Positions 12,421-21,376 of a DNA stretch of 27,349 nucleotides are shown piece after piece. The notes under the pieces were generated by a model that saw only the letters and a list, made by a program, of their open reading frames with translations, had not been told where the DNA came from and did no database searches. Source of the DNA: a virus; IMG/VR virus record IMGVR_UViG_3300024261_002505, positions 1 through 27,349 of that record; one strand, 5' to 3'. A program made the position numbers and the translations under genes. Within the stretch, counting starts at the first letter, position 1. Every line of letters starts with the position of its first letter.

Positions 12421-14829
12421 CTAAGAACCACAACTTATGCATGATTCTGGATCATCAAGAGAGCACGCAATACCTTCTGACGTGTCAATTTGTTGTTGTG
12501 GCTCTTTTTGTACCTGTGCTGTGGTATCAATGCCAAGACCTTTTGCGGCAGTATATGCAGCCTTTGTTCTTAAATAATACATTCCTGTTTTAAGACCTAA
12601 TTTCCACGCATGAAAATGTGCAGAAGTTAATTTCGCTGCATTAACATTAGGTATAAAAAGATTTTGAGATTGTGATTGACATATAAATACACCACGATCT
12701 GCAGACATATTAAGTACTTCTTTCTGACTTATTTCCCAAACAGTTTTATAAATTTCTTGCAGTTTGCCAGGTATTACATCGATACCTTGTACAGAACCAT
12801 TATTCATAATGATTTGATTTTTTAATTCTTCGTTCCAAATGTCGCGCCTAACTAATTCTTTAACAAGGTGCTTATTGACAACAATATATTCACCTGATAA
12901 TGTTCTTCTTGTGTAGATATTACTTGTAAAAGGTTCAAAAGATTCATTGTTACCTAGGATTTGTGCAGTTGACGCAGTAGGCATAGGAGCAATTAATAAT
13001 GAATTTCTAGCACCATGCTTTAAAACACTCTTTCGTAGTTTCTTCCAATCCCACATACCTGATAGCGTATCTTCGTTAACATTCCATAGATTAAACTGAA
13101 ATTGTCCCTTAGAAAGAGGGCTATGTTCGTATGATTCATAATGACCATCTTTTTTTGCAAGATCTGATGATGCAGTCATTGCTGCAAAATAGATTGTTTC
13201 AAATATATCTTTGTTTAATTTTTTTGCATCATCAGAAATAAAAGGATATTCTAATATTGCAAAAGTATCAGCCATTCCTTGAACGCCAATTCCTATGGGC
13301 CTATGGCGCATATTTGATCTGTTTGTTTCTTCTGTAGGATAAAAGTTAATATCAACTACCTTATTAAGATTCACTGTCGTTTGATAAACAACATCATAAA
13401 GAAATTTGTGATCAAATGATAGGTTTTGCTTTGCTCGACTTTTTGTTCGTCGTGTTAATCCTTTTATAAATTTAGGAAGTGCAATGGATGCCAAATTACA
13501 TACTGCTTGCTCATCTTTTGATGTATATTCAATGATTTCAGTGCACAAATTACTACTTTTGATAGTACCTAGATTTTGCTGGTTTGATTTCATGTTTGCG
13601 GCATCTTTGTAAAGCATGTATGGTGTGCCTGTTTCAATTTGTGAATCAACAATTTTTTGCCATAAATCACGAGCATTTAATGTTTGTCTCGCCAATCCTT
13701 TTTCTTCTGCTAGTAAATACGCCTTTTCAAATTGTTCACCGTATATCTCCTGAAGATCAGGTACTTCATCTGGAGAAAACAGCGACCATGTTTCGTTTGC
13801 TTCTACTCGTTTCATAAATAAGTCAGGTATCCACAAAGCAAGAAACAAATCTCTTGCACGAAGTTCTTCTTTACCATGATTTTTTCTCAAATCAAGAAAC
13901 AATTCAACATCTGCATGCCATGGCTCAAGGTAAATGGCAAATGATCCTTTTCTTTTGCCTCCTCCTTGATCAACATACCTTGCTGTTTCATTAAAAACAC
14001 GAAGCATTGGTATAATTCCATTTGATGTACCATTAGTACCTTTTATGTATGATCCTGTTGCCCTTATATTATTAATTGCAAGTCCAATTCCACCTGCGTT
14101 TTGAGATATCATAGCAACATCTGATAACGTCTTGTAAATTCCCTTTATGGAATCATCATCTACGGTAAGCAAAAAACAACTTGAAAGTTGGGGGCGACGA
14201 GTTCCTGCGTTAAACAGTGTAGGTGTTGCATGTGTCATAAAGCCTTGTGACAAAAGATCATAAGTTTTCAGTACATTATCGATATCACCTTCCCAAATAC
14301 CAACTGCAACACGCATATACATGTGTTGTGGTGTTTCAATAACTTGCCCGTTTTTCTTAAGAAGGTAACTTTTTTCAAGTGTCTTAAATCCAAAATAATC
14401 AAAATTATAATCACGATCAGTAATGATTGCAGCATCAAGTGTTTTCTTATGCTTCATAACAATTTCATAGACATGATCAGAAATTAAACTAGCATTTAGA
14501 TTTGTTTTTTCATCAATATAATTGTAAAGCTCTGAGATTGTGTCTGAAAATTTCTTATGTGATGTTTTATGTAAGCGGTTTATGCAAATTCTACTTGCAA
14601 GAATTGAATAATCAGGATGAACAGGAATAAAACTTGCGGCAGTTTCTGCAGCTAAATCATCAACCTGTTTCGTTGTAATGCCATCATAAAGACCGCTAAT
14701 TACTTTTTTTGCAATCTCAATTTCATCGATATATTGATTGTTTAATCCATAAGTTAATTTTCTAACTCTACTGCTGATTTTATCAAATTTTACAGATTCC
14801 TGACTACCGTCTCTTTTTACGACTTTCAT
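12421..14829 (-). CDS. nrdA: Ribonucleotide reductase class Ia large subunit (NrdA)
   Basis: This 802-residue protein reduces ribonucleoside diphosphates to deoxy forms. It has an N-terminal ATP-cone (starting MKVVKRDGSQESVKFDKISS, residues 1 to ~90), the active-site cysteine pair Cys218 (SSCFLLTV) and Cys444 (AVCNLASIALP), the Asn427-Cys429-Glu431 catalytic group in NLCTE, the radical-transfer Tyr pair YY at 751-752, and a C-terminal CISC (797-800) for re-reduction. Overall wording (RYVDQGGGKRKGSFAIYLEP, RARDLFLALWIPDLFMKRVE) is much closer to eukaryotic-type R1 than to E. coli NrdA. It is intact, with no intron or split as seen in some phages. nrdB lies 24 bases upstream. Confidence 0.96.
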   Translation of the reverse strand: MKVVKRDGSQESVKFDKISSRVRKLTYGLNNQYIDEIEIAKKVISGLYDGITTKQVDDLAAETAASFIPVHPDYSILASRICINRLHKTSHKKFSDTISELYNYIDEKTNLNASLISDHVYEIVMKHKKTLDAAIITDRDYNFDYFGFKTLEKSYLLKKNGQVIETPQHMYMRVAVGIWEGDIDNVLKTYDLLSQGFMTHATPTLFNAGTRRPQLSSCFLLTVDDDSIKGIYKTLSDVAMISQNAGGIGLAINNIRATGSYIKGTNGTSNGIIPMLRVFNETARYVDQGGGKRKGSFAIYLEPWHADVELFLDLRKNHGKEELRARDLFLALWIPDLFMKRVEANETWSLFSPDEVPDLQEIYGEQFEKAYLLAEEKGLARQTLNARDLWQKIVDSQIETGTPYMLYKDAANMKSNQQNLGTIKSSNLCTEIIEYTSKDEQAVCNLASIALPKFIKGLTRRTKSRAKQNLSFDHKFLYDVVYQTTVNLNKVVDINFYPTEETNRSNMRHRPIGIGVQGMADTFAILEYPFISDDAKKLNKDIFETIYFAAMTASSDLAKKDGHYESYEHSPLSKGQFQFNLWNVNEDTLSGMWDWKKLRKSVLKHGARNSLLIAPMPTASTAQILGNNESFEPFTSNIYTRRTLSGEYIVVNKHLVKELVRRDIWNEELKNQIIMNNGSVQGIDVIPGKLQEIYKTVWEISQKEVLNMSADRGVFICQSQSQNLFIPNVNAAKLTSAHFHAWKLGLKTGMYYLRTKAAYTAAKGLGIDTTAQVQKEPQQQIDTSEGIACSLDDPESCISCGS

Positions 14830-14853
14830 ATTTATTTTCCGTTTTCAATATTA

Positions 14854-15843
14854 TTAAAATTCTTCGTCCAATGAAAACATTTTTTCAGACTTATTTGTAA
14901 TCCCCGCTTTCTGATATTCTGACACACGTTTTTCAAAAAAGTTTGTTTTTCCTTCAAGTGCAATGTTTTGCATAAAATCAAATGGATTCTTTGAATTGTA
15001 AACTTTTTCATACCCTAGTTTAACAATTAACCGATCTGCAACAAACTCGAGATATTGTATCATTAATTTTGCATTCATACCAATCAAATCAACTGGTATT
15101 GATTTTGTTATAAACTTTTTCTCAATATCTAAAGCAGAACATATAATATTATTAATAGTGTTTTGTGACAACCTATTCACAATATGATTATTGTATAGAT
15201 GCACTGCAAAATCACAATGCAAATTTTCATCTCTAGATATGAGTTCGTTTGAAAACGACAGCCCTGGCATAAGGCCACGCTTCTTAAGCCAAAATATGGA
15301 ACAAAAACTGCCACTAAAAAATATTCCTTCAACTGCGGCAAAAGCAACCAATCGCTCAACAAAACTGTCTGATTCAATCCATTTTAACGCCCACTCTGCT
15401 TTTTGTTGTACAGCAGGAATTGTATCGATTGCATTCAATACGCGTTGTTTTTCCTCTGCGTCTTTAATACATGTATCAATCAATAATGAATATGTTTCAG
15501 AATGTATGTTTTCCATCATGATTTGAAAACCATAGAAAAACCTTGCTTCTGGGTATTGCACTTCATTAACAAAATTTTGTGCTAAGTTTTCATTTACAAT
15601 TCCATCGCTGGCTGCAAAAAATGCTAAGACATTTTTAATAAAGTGTTTTTCATTATCATTAAGATTATTATTCCAATGATGCATATCTTGTGATAAATCA
15701 ATTTCTTCAGCAGTCCAAAATGATGCCTCTTGTATTTTATATAATGACCATATATCATTATGTTTGATTGGAAAAAGTACGAATCTGTTTTTGTTATGTT
15801 GTAGTATGGGCTCGTGGGTCATTGTTTGCCTATTAATTTGCAA
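14854..15843 (-). CDS. nrdB: Ribonucleotide reductase class Ia small subunit (NrdB)
   Basis: A 329-residue di-iron radical subunit, partner of NrdA. The eukaryotic-type R2 metal ligands are all visible: Asp49 (FWTAEEIDL), Glu111 and His114 (MENIHSETY), Glu172 (AVEGIFF), Glu206 and His209 ([11 protein letters not shown]). The expected radical tyrosine is Tyr118 in SETYSLLID. The C-terminus FSLDEEF matches the peptide that docks into the large subunit. It overlaps the helicase gene upstream by 11 bases and precedes nrdA. Like NrdA it resembles the eukaryotic/NrdAg-type lineage rather than E. coli. Confidence 0.96.
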   Translation of the reverse strand: MQINRQTMTHEPILQHNKNRFVLFPIKHNDIWSLYKIQEASFWTAEEIDLSQDMHHWNNNLNDNEKHFIKNVLAFFAASDGIVNENLAQNFVNEVQYPEARFFYGFQIMMENIHSETYSLLIDTCIKDAEEKQRVLNAIDTIPAVQQKAEWALKWIESDSFVERLVAFAAVEGIFFSGSFCSIFWLKKRGLMPGLSFSNELISRDENLHCDFAVHLYNNHIVNRLSQNTINNIICSALDIEKKFITKSIPVDLIGMNAKLMIQYLEFVADRLIVKLGYEKVYNSKNPFDFMQNIALEGKTNFFEKRVSEYQKAGITNKSEKMFSLDEEF

Positions 15844-17245
15844 CCTTTTTTAAATCAAGTATAGGATCATTTCTTAGTTCTTTCCACTTAGATTTTAGCA
15901 TGTTATCTACTTCTTTTTTGCCCTCAGATTGTGCCTGTTCAACAGACTCATACTCATTTATAACATCAAATTTTGATTTTGATGTATCAATTGCAACGTT
16001 ATAAACTAATCCGTCTCTGCCTGCTCTGTTTTTTGCAACATGTAATCTACCTGTGTTGTTTTGCTTATCAGATATTTTTCTTGATATTGATACAACAATA
16101 TCAGCAACCATTGCTTTGCCATATGCTTCACTAATATTTTTTAATTCAATAACATCATTATTTGAACCTTCACGGTTAATTTGGCTAGCAGTCCAAATCG
16201 GTACATCAACTTCGCATGCCCATGCACGAAGTTCTTCATATACAAGCTTTAGTTCATGACGTAATGAATCGTATTTATGTGTTGATCTCATAACATCAGC
16301 ATAATCGATAAGTATAATGTCTGGTAGGAAATTTTTCTGTAATTGTAATTTTTCAAGATGAGCTCTTAAGGTATTAATTGAAGCATAATTTGTTGGATAC
16401 TCTTTAATAAATAGTCTCCCAAGCTTTTTACCATCATCGTTATATTTTTGAATAATCTGCTCTTTTGAATCAGGAACATATGTTGAATTGATATCACATA
16501 AATTTGAGTCATATCGAATACCTGTAATTGTTTCTGACAACTCAAATGTATAGTGCAAAACGTTTAGGCCTGCTCGTAATGCATTAGAACCTAACATTGT
16601 TAAAAAGTGTGACTTGCCTACACCCGTTGGTGCACATACAACAGCTAATTCTCCGCGGCCGACGCCACCATTAAAGACATGTTTTTTATCAAGTTCCTTA
16701 AGACCAGTAGGCACAGGTGATCGAGCCATTAATGTAAATCTAGCTTCGTAATCTTCAAAAAAGTCATGGCCTACAGATACTGGGGTACCAACAGAAATTG
16801 CATGCTTCATCTTATTTACGATATCATCATATTGATCAACCAAAACAAGCTCAACGGCATCTTCAAGGGCGCGCTTAAATGCTTGTCGGCGGCAAAAATC
16901 AAAAGATTTATCTTTAACAAATTTCAAATCACTAACATCTGGATTTGTTTTCATTTTTGTAATATATGAAATAATCTGCGTAAGTAATGCATCATTCTTT
17001 TTTGTAGTTGTCTTAAAATCATCTTTTACAACAGTAATTAATAATTGCAACGTTGGAAAATCTTTGTATTTTTTAAAATAAGCAAAATATTGTTTCGCAA
17101 GATATTTTAAATACTCCAAATCAAAATATTCAACATCAATAATTTCCTCCATTTGCTGAGCCCATTTTCTGTCAGTTAAAAGAGCTTGCATAATTTTTTC
17201 TTGAAAACTATTGCCAAATTGATTAAAAGTAGGTTTTGTTGTCAT
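15833..17245 (-). CDS. dnaB: Replicative DNA helicase, DnaB/T4 gp41 type
   Basis: A 470-residue hexameric 5'-3' helicase that unwinds the phage fork. The N-terminal ~150 residues are helical ([17 protein letters not shown]), as in DnaB/gp41. The RecA-like core starts near 175 ([20 protein letters not shown]), with Walker A APTGVGKS (205-212), the post-Walker Glu region TFELSE (233-238), Walker [11 protein letters not shown] with Asp314, and the TASQINREG sensor. A C-terminal Asn/Lys/Glu-rich tail follows. No primase domain is fused, and no separate primase lies in the window. It overlaps nrdB (11 bases) and the FEN-like gene (4 bases). Confidence 0.92.
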   Translation of the reverse strand: MTTKPTFNQFGNSFQEKIMQALLTDRKWAQQMEEIIDVEYFDLEYLKYLAKQYFAYFKKYKDFPTLQLLITVVKDDFKTTTKKNDALLTQIISYITKMKTNPDVSDLKFVKDKSFDFCRRQAFKRALEDAVELVLVDQYDDIVNKMKHAISVGTPVSVGHDFFEDYEARFTLMARSPVPTGLKELDKKHVFNGGVGRGELAVVCAPTGVGKSHFLTMLGSNALRAGLNVLHYTFELSETITGIRYDSNLCDINSTYVPDSKEQIIQKYNDDGKKLGRLFIKEYPTNYASINTLRAHLEKLQLQKNFLPDIILIDYADVMRSTHKYDSLRHELKLVYEELRAWACEVDVPIWTASQINREGSNNDVIELKNISEAYGKAMVADIVVSISRKISDKQNNTGRLHVAKNRAGRDGLVYNVAIDTSKSKFDVINEYESVEQAQSEGKKEVDNMLKSKWKELRNDPILDLKKVAN

Positions 17246-18165
17246 AATTGTGTACCATTTTCAAAAAGATAAAACATTGATTCAATTAATTTTTCATGAT
17301 TAATTGGTAATTGGGTTTTTGCCAAAGATATTAATAATTTTTGATGTTCAAAATCTGAACTATGTTGTTTAATTATATCATCAATTTGGCTGATTTGTTC
17401 ATTGTCAATTGTAGCATTTTCAAGTTGAATTAAATTCCAGTTGTCCTGAATCATCGTGAAGTTCATATAAATCTTGCTATATAACTTATTCTTTAGCGAC
17501 ATATTTTTACTTGTTTGATAAATTTCTGATAATTTTATTTTACGGTCTTGTACAGACGGAAACATTTTGCTCAACCTAACAAAACCTAATCCTTTTATAC
17601 CTTTAACGTTTGTTGATACGTCGCCGCATAGAGAATTTGCCACTGCAAAATTTTTTGAAAAAATTCTAAATTCATTACGTATTGATTCTTTGGTTATATA
17701 TAGTCGTTTAATTGGAGAAAAACATCTAATTTTTTCATCAATAAGTTGATATAAATTTTTATTCGTTGATACAATAACTTTATTATATTTATTATATTGT
17801 GTTTTGCATAAATATGCAATAATATCAACACTTTCACAGCCATTAATATAAATTTGGCAGACTGGTGTATCTTTTAATATTTTGATTGTTTGTGCAATCT
17901 GCCTTGTCCTGCTTTGGATATCACTTTGTGAACGTTTAAATTTACGTTTTTTATATTCATTATTGATATTTCTTCTATGCCTAGACGGTCCTGTATCCCA
18001 TATAATAAATACTTTTAATGGTTTTATTTCATCAATAAAGTTGCCAATAATATTTAAAAAACCGCCGACACCATTAGATTGTACACCTTTGTGATCATAG
18101 CAAGAAAATGAGTGCCACATTTGCATGAAAACACTCATTCCATCTATCAGCAAAACATTGCTCAT
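17242..18165 (-). CDS. RNase H/FEN-like 5'-3' exonuclease with substituted active site
   Basis: A 307-residue protein of the PIN/FEN fold, placed where T4-like phages carry RNase H (removal of Okazaki primers). Recognisable elements are LLIDGMS (Asp8), FIIWDTGPSRHRR (Asp57) then the EYKKRKFKRSQ arch region, GCESVDIIAYL (Glu111, Asp114), VIVSTNKNLYQLI (131-142) and the helix-hairpin-helix CGDVSTNVKGIKGLG (180-194). Several metal ligands are changed: the first Asp of the EADD box is Val113, the D-x-D pair is Asn135/Asn137, and the second Asp of GDxxDN is Thr185. Catalysis is therefore probably weak or lost, leaving DNA binding, unless other residues compensate. It overlaps its neighbours by four bases on each side. 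Confidence 0.78.
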   Translation of the reverse strand: MSNVLLIDGMSVFMQMWHSFSCYDHKGVQSNGVGGFLNIIGNFIDEIKPLKVFIIWDTGPSRHRRNINNEYKKRKFKRSQSDIQSRTRQIAQTIKILKDTPVCQIYINGCESVDIIAYLCKTQYNKYNKVIVSTNKNLYQLIDEKIRCFSPIKRLYITKESIRNEFRIFSKNFAVANSLCGDVSTNVKGIKGLGFVRLSKMFPSVQDRKIKLSEIYQTSKNMSLKNKLYSKIYMNFTMIQDNWNLIQLENATIDNEQISQIDDIIKQHSSDFEHQKLLISLAKTQLPINHEKLIESMFYLFENGTQL

Positions 18166-18644
18166 TGCATTCCGCTTGAACCAAATCCTTTATTACCGCG
18201 GTTTGTTTCTGAAACATCTTCAACAATCGTAAATCTAACTTTATTAAAGATGTTTGTTGCTAATACATTATAACATACAAGCTGAGCAACTCTATCACCT
18301 TTATTAATTTTAAAAATATCTTGTGAACTATTATGAAGAATAATTCCAATTTCACCACGATAATCCGGATCAATGATCCCACCAACAGGGAATATACCCT
18401 TGCTAGCAAGTCCTGAACGACCCTCAACCTTTAAGAACTGTACTTCCTCATTCTGGCTTGGGGTAATTATAGAATCCGCAATTTTAAGACCTGTCGGGAC
18501 TTTCTGCGTACTTCCTGGCAAAATTTCCATATCTTCAACAGATGATACGTCAAAACCTACATCTCCTTGTTTTTGCGTAGGGACAATCGCGTCCGGGTGT
18601 GTTGTTACAATTGGTATAAAAGTAAATTTATATTCTGTTTTCAT
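18162..18644 (-). CDS. dut: dUTPase, trimeric type
   Basis: A 160-residue homotrimeric dUTP diphosphatase making dUMP and pyrophosphate, lowering uracil in DNA and feeding dTMP synthesis. All five family motifs are in order: GDVGFDVSS (27-35), EGRSGLASKG (about 74-83), GGIIDPDYRGEIGIIL (about 88-103), NKGDRVAQLV (motif 4) and RGNKGFGSSG (motif 5, near the C-terminus). There is a short insertion between motifs 1 and 2. Its ATG shares a base with the uvsX stop (TAATG), with AGGAG just upstream inside uvsX. Confidence 0.94.
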   Translation of the reverse strand: MKTEYKFTFIPIVTTHPDAIVPTQKQGDVGFDVSSVEDMEILPGSTQKVPTGLKIADSIITPSQNEEVQFLKVEGRSGLASKGIFPVGGIIDPDYRGEIGIILHNSSQDIFKINKGDRVAQLVCYNVLATNIFNKVRFTIVEDVSETNRGNKGFGSSGMQ

Positions 18645-19750
18645 TATTCTCCTAGCTTTCTTGATAGTACCGAGTCAATATATTCGTTAAGGTAATCTGA
18701 ATATTCAGGATTTTTCATAATTTGATCAAATTCAGCTTTATGAAACTTTTTTGTAATCAATACTTCGCCTGTTGTATTATCAGTAACTTCAAATAATTTC
18801 CATGCACCAGTACCTGATGCGTTAATTTTTTTATTGTCATCCGTAATTAAAGGTTCACATTCTCTTATAAGATCAAATAATTGTTCATGTTCACGAATAC
18901 CTTTTCCAAAGTGAATTTCAAACTGAGCTTTTCTATGTGGAAACGCAACTTTATTTTTTACAGTTTTTGCAGATACTAATATACCTATTTGATCACCGTT
19001 TTTTTCAAGTTTTTTACCACCTAACAAATGTATCCTAACTGATGCATGAAATGGTAATGCCATACCACCAGGAGTTGTAGTAGGATCACCAAACATTACA
19101 CCAATTTTCATCCTTGTTTGATTTAAGCATACTAGAGTAATGTTTTTGTTGCCAATAATTTGTGTAATTTTACGCAAACCCTTCGACATTGCACGAGCCT
19201 GTAACCCAATAGAATCTTTATCGTATGCTGCATTAAGCTCTGCTCTAGGAGAGCTAGCTGCAATAGAGTCCCAAATTACAACAACTGGCACATCTAATTC
19301 ATGAGAATTTGCACGAAGTATTGTAGATTCAATAACACTAAATATTTCTTCTGTACACGATGTTTCAATAAACACAAAACGATTTTTAACATTGACACCT
19401 AGTGATGCAAGGTTATCAATACTCGTAGCGTTTTCAGTATCAATATAGATTACAACACCACCCATGGTCTGTGCATTCTTTGCAATCTGCAAAGCAATAT
19501 GAGACTTTCCAATACTTGGCGCGCCAAATATTTCAATTATTCGACCCTCTGGAAGACCGCCATTTTTGCGGTTTGAAATAACATAATCAAGATATTTTGA
19601 ACCTGTTGATATCCAACGCTTAATATGCGTCGGAGCAATATCAGTGCTAAGATTGTATGCAATCCTGTCTTTGTATTCTTTATTTAAATTCTTGATTAAA
19701 TCTTCTTCAAAACCATCCAGCTTTTTAGTTGATTCAGTTGCCTTTGACAT
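18644..19750 (-). CDS. uvsX: UvsX/RecA-type recombinase
   Basis: A 368-residue strand-exchange protein for recombination-dependent replication and repair. Walker A is GAPSIGKS (76-83), Walker B VVVIWDS with Asp161, and the L1/L2 region includes MKIGVMFGDPTTTPGGMALPF, a RecA-like stretch. The C-terminal ~70 residues are helical and Lys/Glu-rich (FHKAEFDQIMKN). It starts eight bases after the SSB stop, as expected for partners that co-assemble on ssDNA. No UvsY-type mediator was recognised in the window. Confidence 0.93.
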   Translation of the reverse strand: MSKATESTKKLDGFEEDLIKNLNKEYKDRIAYNLSTDIAPTHIKRWISTGSKYLDYVISNRKNGGLPEGRIIEIFGAPSIGKSHIALQIAKNAQTMGGVVIYIDTENATSIDNLASLGVNVKNRFVFIETSCTEEIFSVIESTILRANSHELDVPVVVIWDSIAASSPRAELNAAYDKDSIGLQARAMSKGLRKITQIIGNKNITLVCLNQTRMKIGVMFGDPTTTPGGMALPFHASVRIHLLGGKKLEKNGDQIGILVSAKTVKNKVAFPHRKAQFEIHFGKGIREHEQLFDLIRECEPLITDDNKKINASGTGAWKLFEVTDNTTGEVLITKKFHKAEFDQIMKNPEYSDYLNEYIDSVLSRKLGE

Positions 19751-19758
19751 ATATTACC

Positions 19759-20532
19759 TTAGTCGTTTAGAAGTTGGTCAAATACTTCGTCAATATTTTT
19801 TTTGTGATGAGCCTGCCGCGGGGCTGCTGTCATTGCAGGAACAACAGCCTCGGTTCCCAAGCCTGATAAAGAAGTAGTGCTGCCTGAAGACCAATTGTCT
19901 AGAACCCGCTTGATTTCATCATATGACTTAAGTTCATAAATTTGATTAAGATCAGGCATTGTATCAAGCCAAGATTGCGATTGGGTCATGTCTTCGCTAA
20001 GAACAGATGGTCGGGGGCGCGCCTTTACATCGGTTTGCGGCCACTTACGACCAGGTACCTGTGTAACAGAAACCTTTACGTCAAATCCTTCCTTTGGATC
20101 TGTGATATCACCATAGTCCTCATCAAGAAAGAGACGTAAAAGGCCAGTGTAAACCATTTGACCAAATGCCCAAAGACGAACGCCCTTTTCTTCTTCACCT
20201 CGAACAACAACCGGTGCATATGCGCGCATCTTTGGTCGCAACTTTTTAGCCAATTCACGTGAAGAATCTGAACCATCCTTATAAAGTTTTTGTGCAAATT
20301 CATTTACAGGATCAGGCATACCCATCTTAACAGGAGCAAGAATACCTGGGCCATCAACGATATCATAATAAAACCAGCGTTCTTTAAAAGGTTGGCCGTC
20401 ATTATCCTTAAAAGGAAGAAGCCTAATTGTATGTTCACCGACATCCGGTCGCCAAAATATTTGATTACGGCGGGGAGCCTGCCCGGTTAGTTGATCCAAC
20501 TTTGATTTGATTTTATCTAGATTAATTGCCAT
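19759..20532 (-). CDS. ssDNA-binding protein, gp32-like
   Basis: A 257-residue homologue of the T4 gp32 family, which coats ssDNA at the fork. Visible features: a basic N-terminal arm (MAINLDKIKSKLDQLTGQAPRR), the OB-fold core with RLLPFKDNDGQPFKERWFYY, PVKMGMPDPVNEFAQKLYK and GRKWPQTDVKARPRPS, then a linker and a C-terminal segment NIDEVFDQLLND that would contact partner proteins. There is no Cys in the protein, so the T4-type zinc site is absent. Its base composition is noticeably less AT-rich than neighbouring genes. AAGGAAAAC precedes the ATG. Confidence 0.88.
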   Translation of the reverse strand: MAINLDKIKSKLDQLTGQAPRRNQIFWRPDVGEHTIRLLPFKDNDGQPFKERWFYYDIVDGPGILAPVKMGMPDPVNEFAQKLYKDGSDSSRELAKKLRPKMRAYAPVVVRGEEEKGVRLWAFGQMVYTGLLRLFLDEDYGDITDPKEGFDVKVSVTQVPGRKWPQTDVKARPRPSVLSEDMTQSQSWLDTMPDLNQIYELKSYDEIKRVLDNWSSGSTTSLSGLGTEAVVPAMTAAPRQAHHKKNIDEVFDQLLND

Positions 20533-20638
20533 GTTTTGTTTTCCTTTATATTAAATGTACGTATAGTATAAGCAACAATAATTTGTTGCATATTGTGTAT
20601 TAAATTTTTATTATACTGCTAACCGATTGTTCAAATTA
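20533..20638 (-). promoter_or_regulatory. Leader region of the gp32-like gene with hairpin
   Basis: A 106-base gap, among the largest in the operon. On the minus strand it contains TATAAT (20615-20610) without a clear -35, then a 7-bp hairpin GCAACAA-ATTA-TTGTTGC (20589-20572), then TTATACTATACG, and the ribosome site AAGGAAAAC. T4 gp32 represses its own translation through a structured leader, so this hairpin could have an analogous role. That is analogy only. Confidence 0.35.
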
Positions 20639-20851
20639 TTAAATCTTTTTTGCATCACCAAATGATTTAGCGTAAGACTTCCAAACAATTTCATCAGTAA
20701 CTTTGTCGTTTGTTTTTTGCAGTTTATTTGTCATCCCTAGAGGTAAAGAATATCCGGCAATTGAAGCAGCAACTGACGCCTCTTCTTGCGTTTCAGGTTG
20801 TGATATTATTTCTTTGATATACTCTCTTAAAGTTTTAAAATTATTTTTCAT
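20639..20851 (-). CDS. Hypothetical protein (70 aa)
   Basis: A small protein starting MKNNFKTLREYIKEIISQPE. The amphipathic N-terminal LREYIKEII-type peptide resembles short N-terminal helices I have seen in many marine phage proteins of unknown role; the link is tentative. The middle is Ala/Ser-rich, the C-terminus Lys-rich. It starts four bases after the HNH gene stop. Function unknown. Confidence 0.55.
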   Translation of the reverse strand: MKNNFKTLREYIKEIISQPETQEEASVAASIAGYSLPLGMTNKLQKTNDKVTDEIVWKSYAKSFGDAKKI

Positions 20852-20855
20852 AATA

Positions 20856-21362
20856 TTAACTAATATAAAAATTCCATTCTGAATGAACTTTTGTTAAAAA
20901 ATACATATCATACTTTATTGTTTTATATGGTACTAAAGGTTGTTTTTGCAGCTGTAACCCTGATAAAGCCAAGGATTTATTAGACTTTTTTGCATTACAG
21001 AATTTGCAAGCAGCAACACAATTAGTCCAATTTGTTTTTCCTTTTGCACTTTTTGGTACAACATGATCGATGGTAAAAGAAGAAAATGTCAGTTTTTTAT
21101 TACAATACTGACATTTTGATTTATCTCTTACATATAAATTTCTTCTGTTAAACCTCATAGGATACCGCTTAAACGCAACATATTTTTTCAATCGCAGTAC
21201 TGCAGGATACTTAATTTCACCATCTTGTATTTTTATTGCAAAATCCCATTCAGCCAAAACATCAACTTTTTCTTTTGCTAAAAACTTAAATGCTTTTCTA
21301 AAATTTACAAATCCTATGCATTCATAAGTTGAATTTAACAACAAAGCCACAGGCGTCTGCAT
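20856..21362 (-). CDS. HNH endonuclease
   Basis: A 168-residue nuclease with the HNH beta-beta-alpha-metal fold: zinc knuckle CQYC (84-87), catalytic region TIDHVVPKSAKG (Asp99-His100), central Asn at NWTNC (114), second knuckle CKFC (119-122) and closing NAKKSN. HNH enzymes nick or cut DNA, often as free-standing homing endonucleases in T4-like phages, and sometimes in packaging or recombination. The ~75-residue N-terminal part (YECIGFVNFRKAFKFL) matches the domain common in cellular HNH proteins of this type. It lies between MT-A70 and SSB in the replication operon, which suits either a homing insertion or a recombination role. Confidence 0.87.
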   Translation of the reverse strand: MQTPVALLLNSTYECIGFVNFRKAFKFLAKEKVDVLAEWDFAIKIQDGEIKYPAVLRLKKYVAFKRYPMRFNRRNLYVRDKSKCQYCNKKLTFSSFTIDHVVPKSAKGKTNWTNCVAACKFCNAKKSNKSLALSGLQLQKQPLVPYKTIKYDMYFLTKVHSEWNFYIS

Positions 21363-21376
21363 GATAATAAATATTA

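Noticed and set aside
13584-13817. Plus-strand open frame inside nrdA, and similar shadow frames in dnaB, nrdB and groEL
   Set aside because: They lie wholly inside well-supported genes on the opposite strand and have no recognisable content or ribosome sites.
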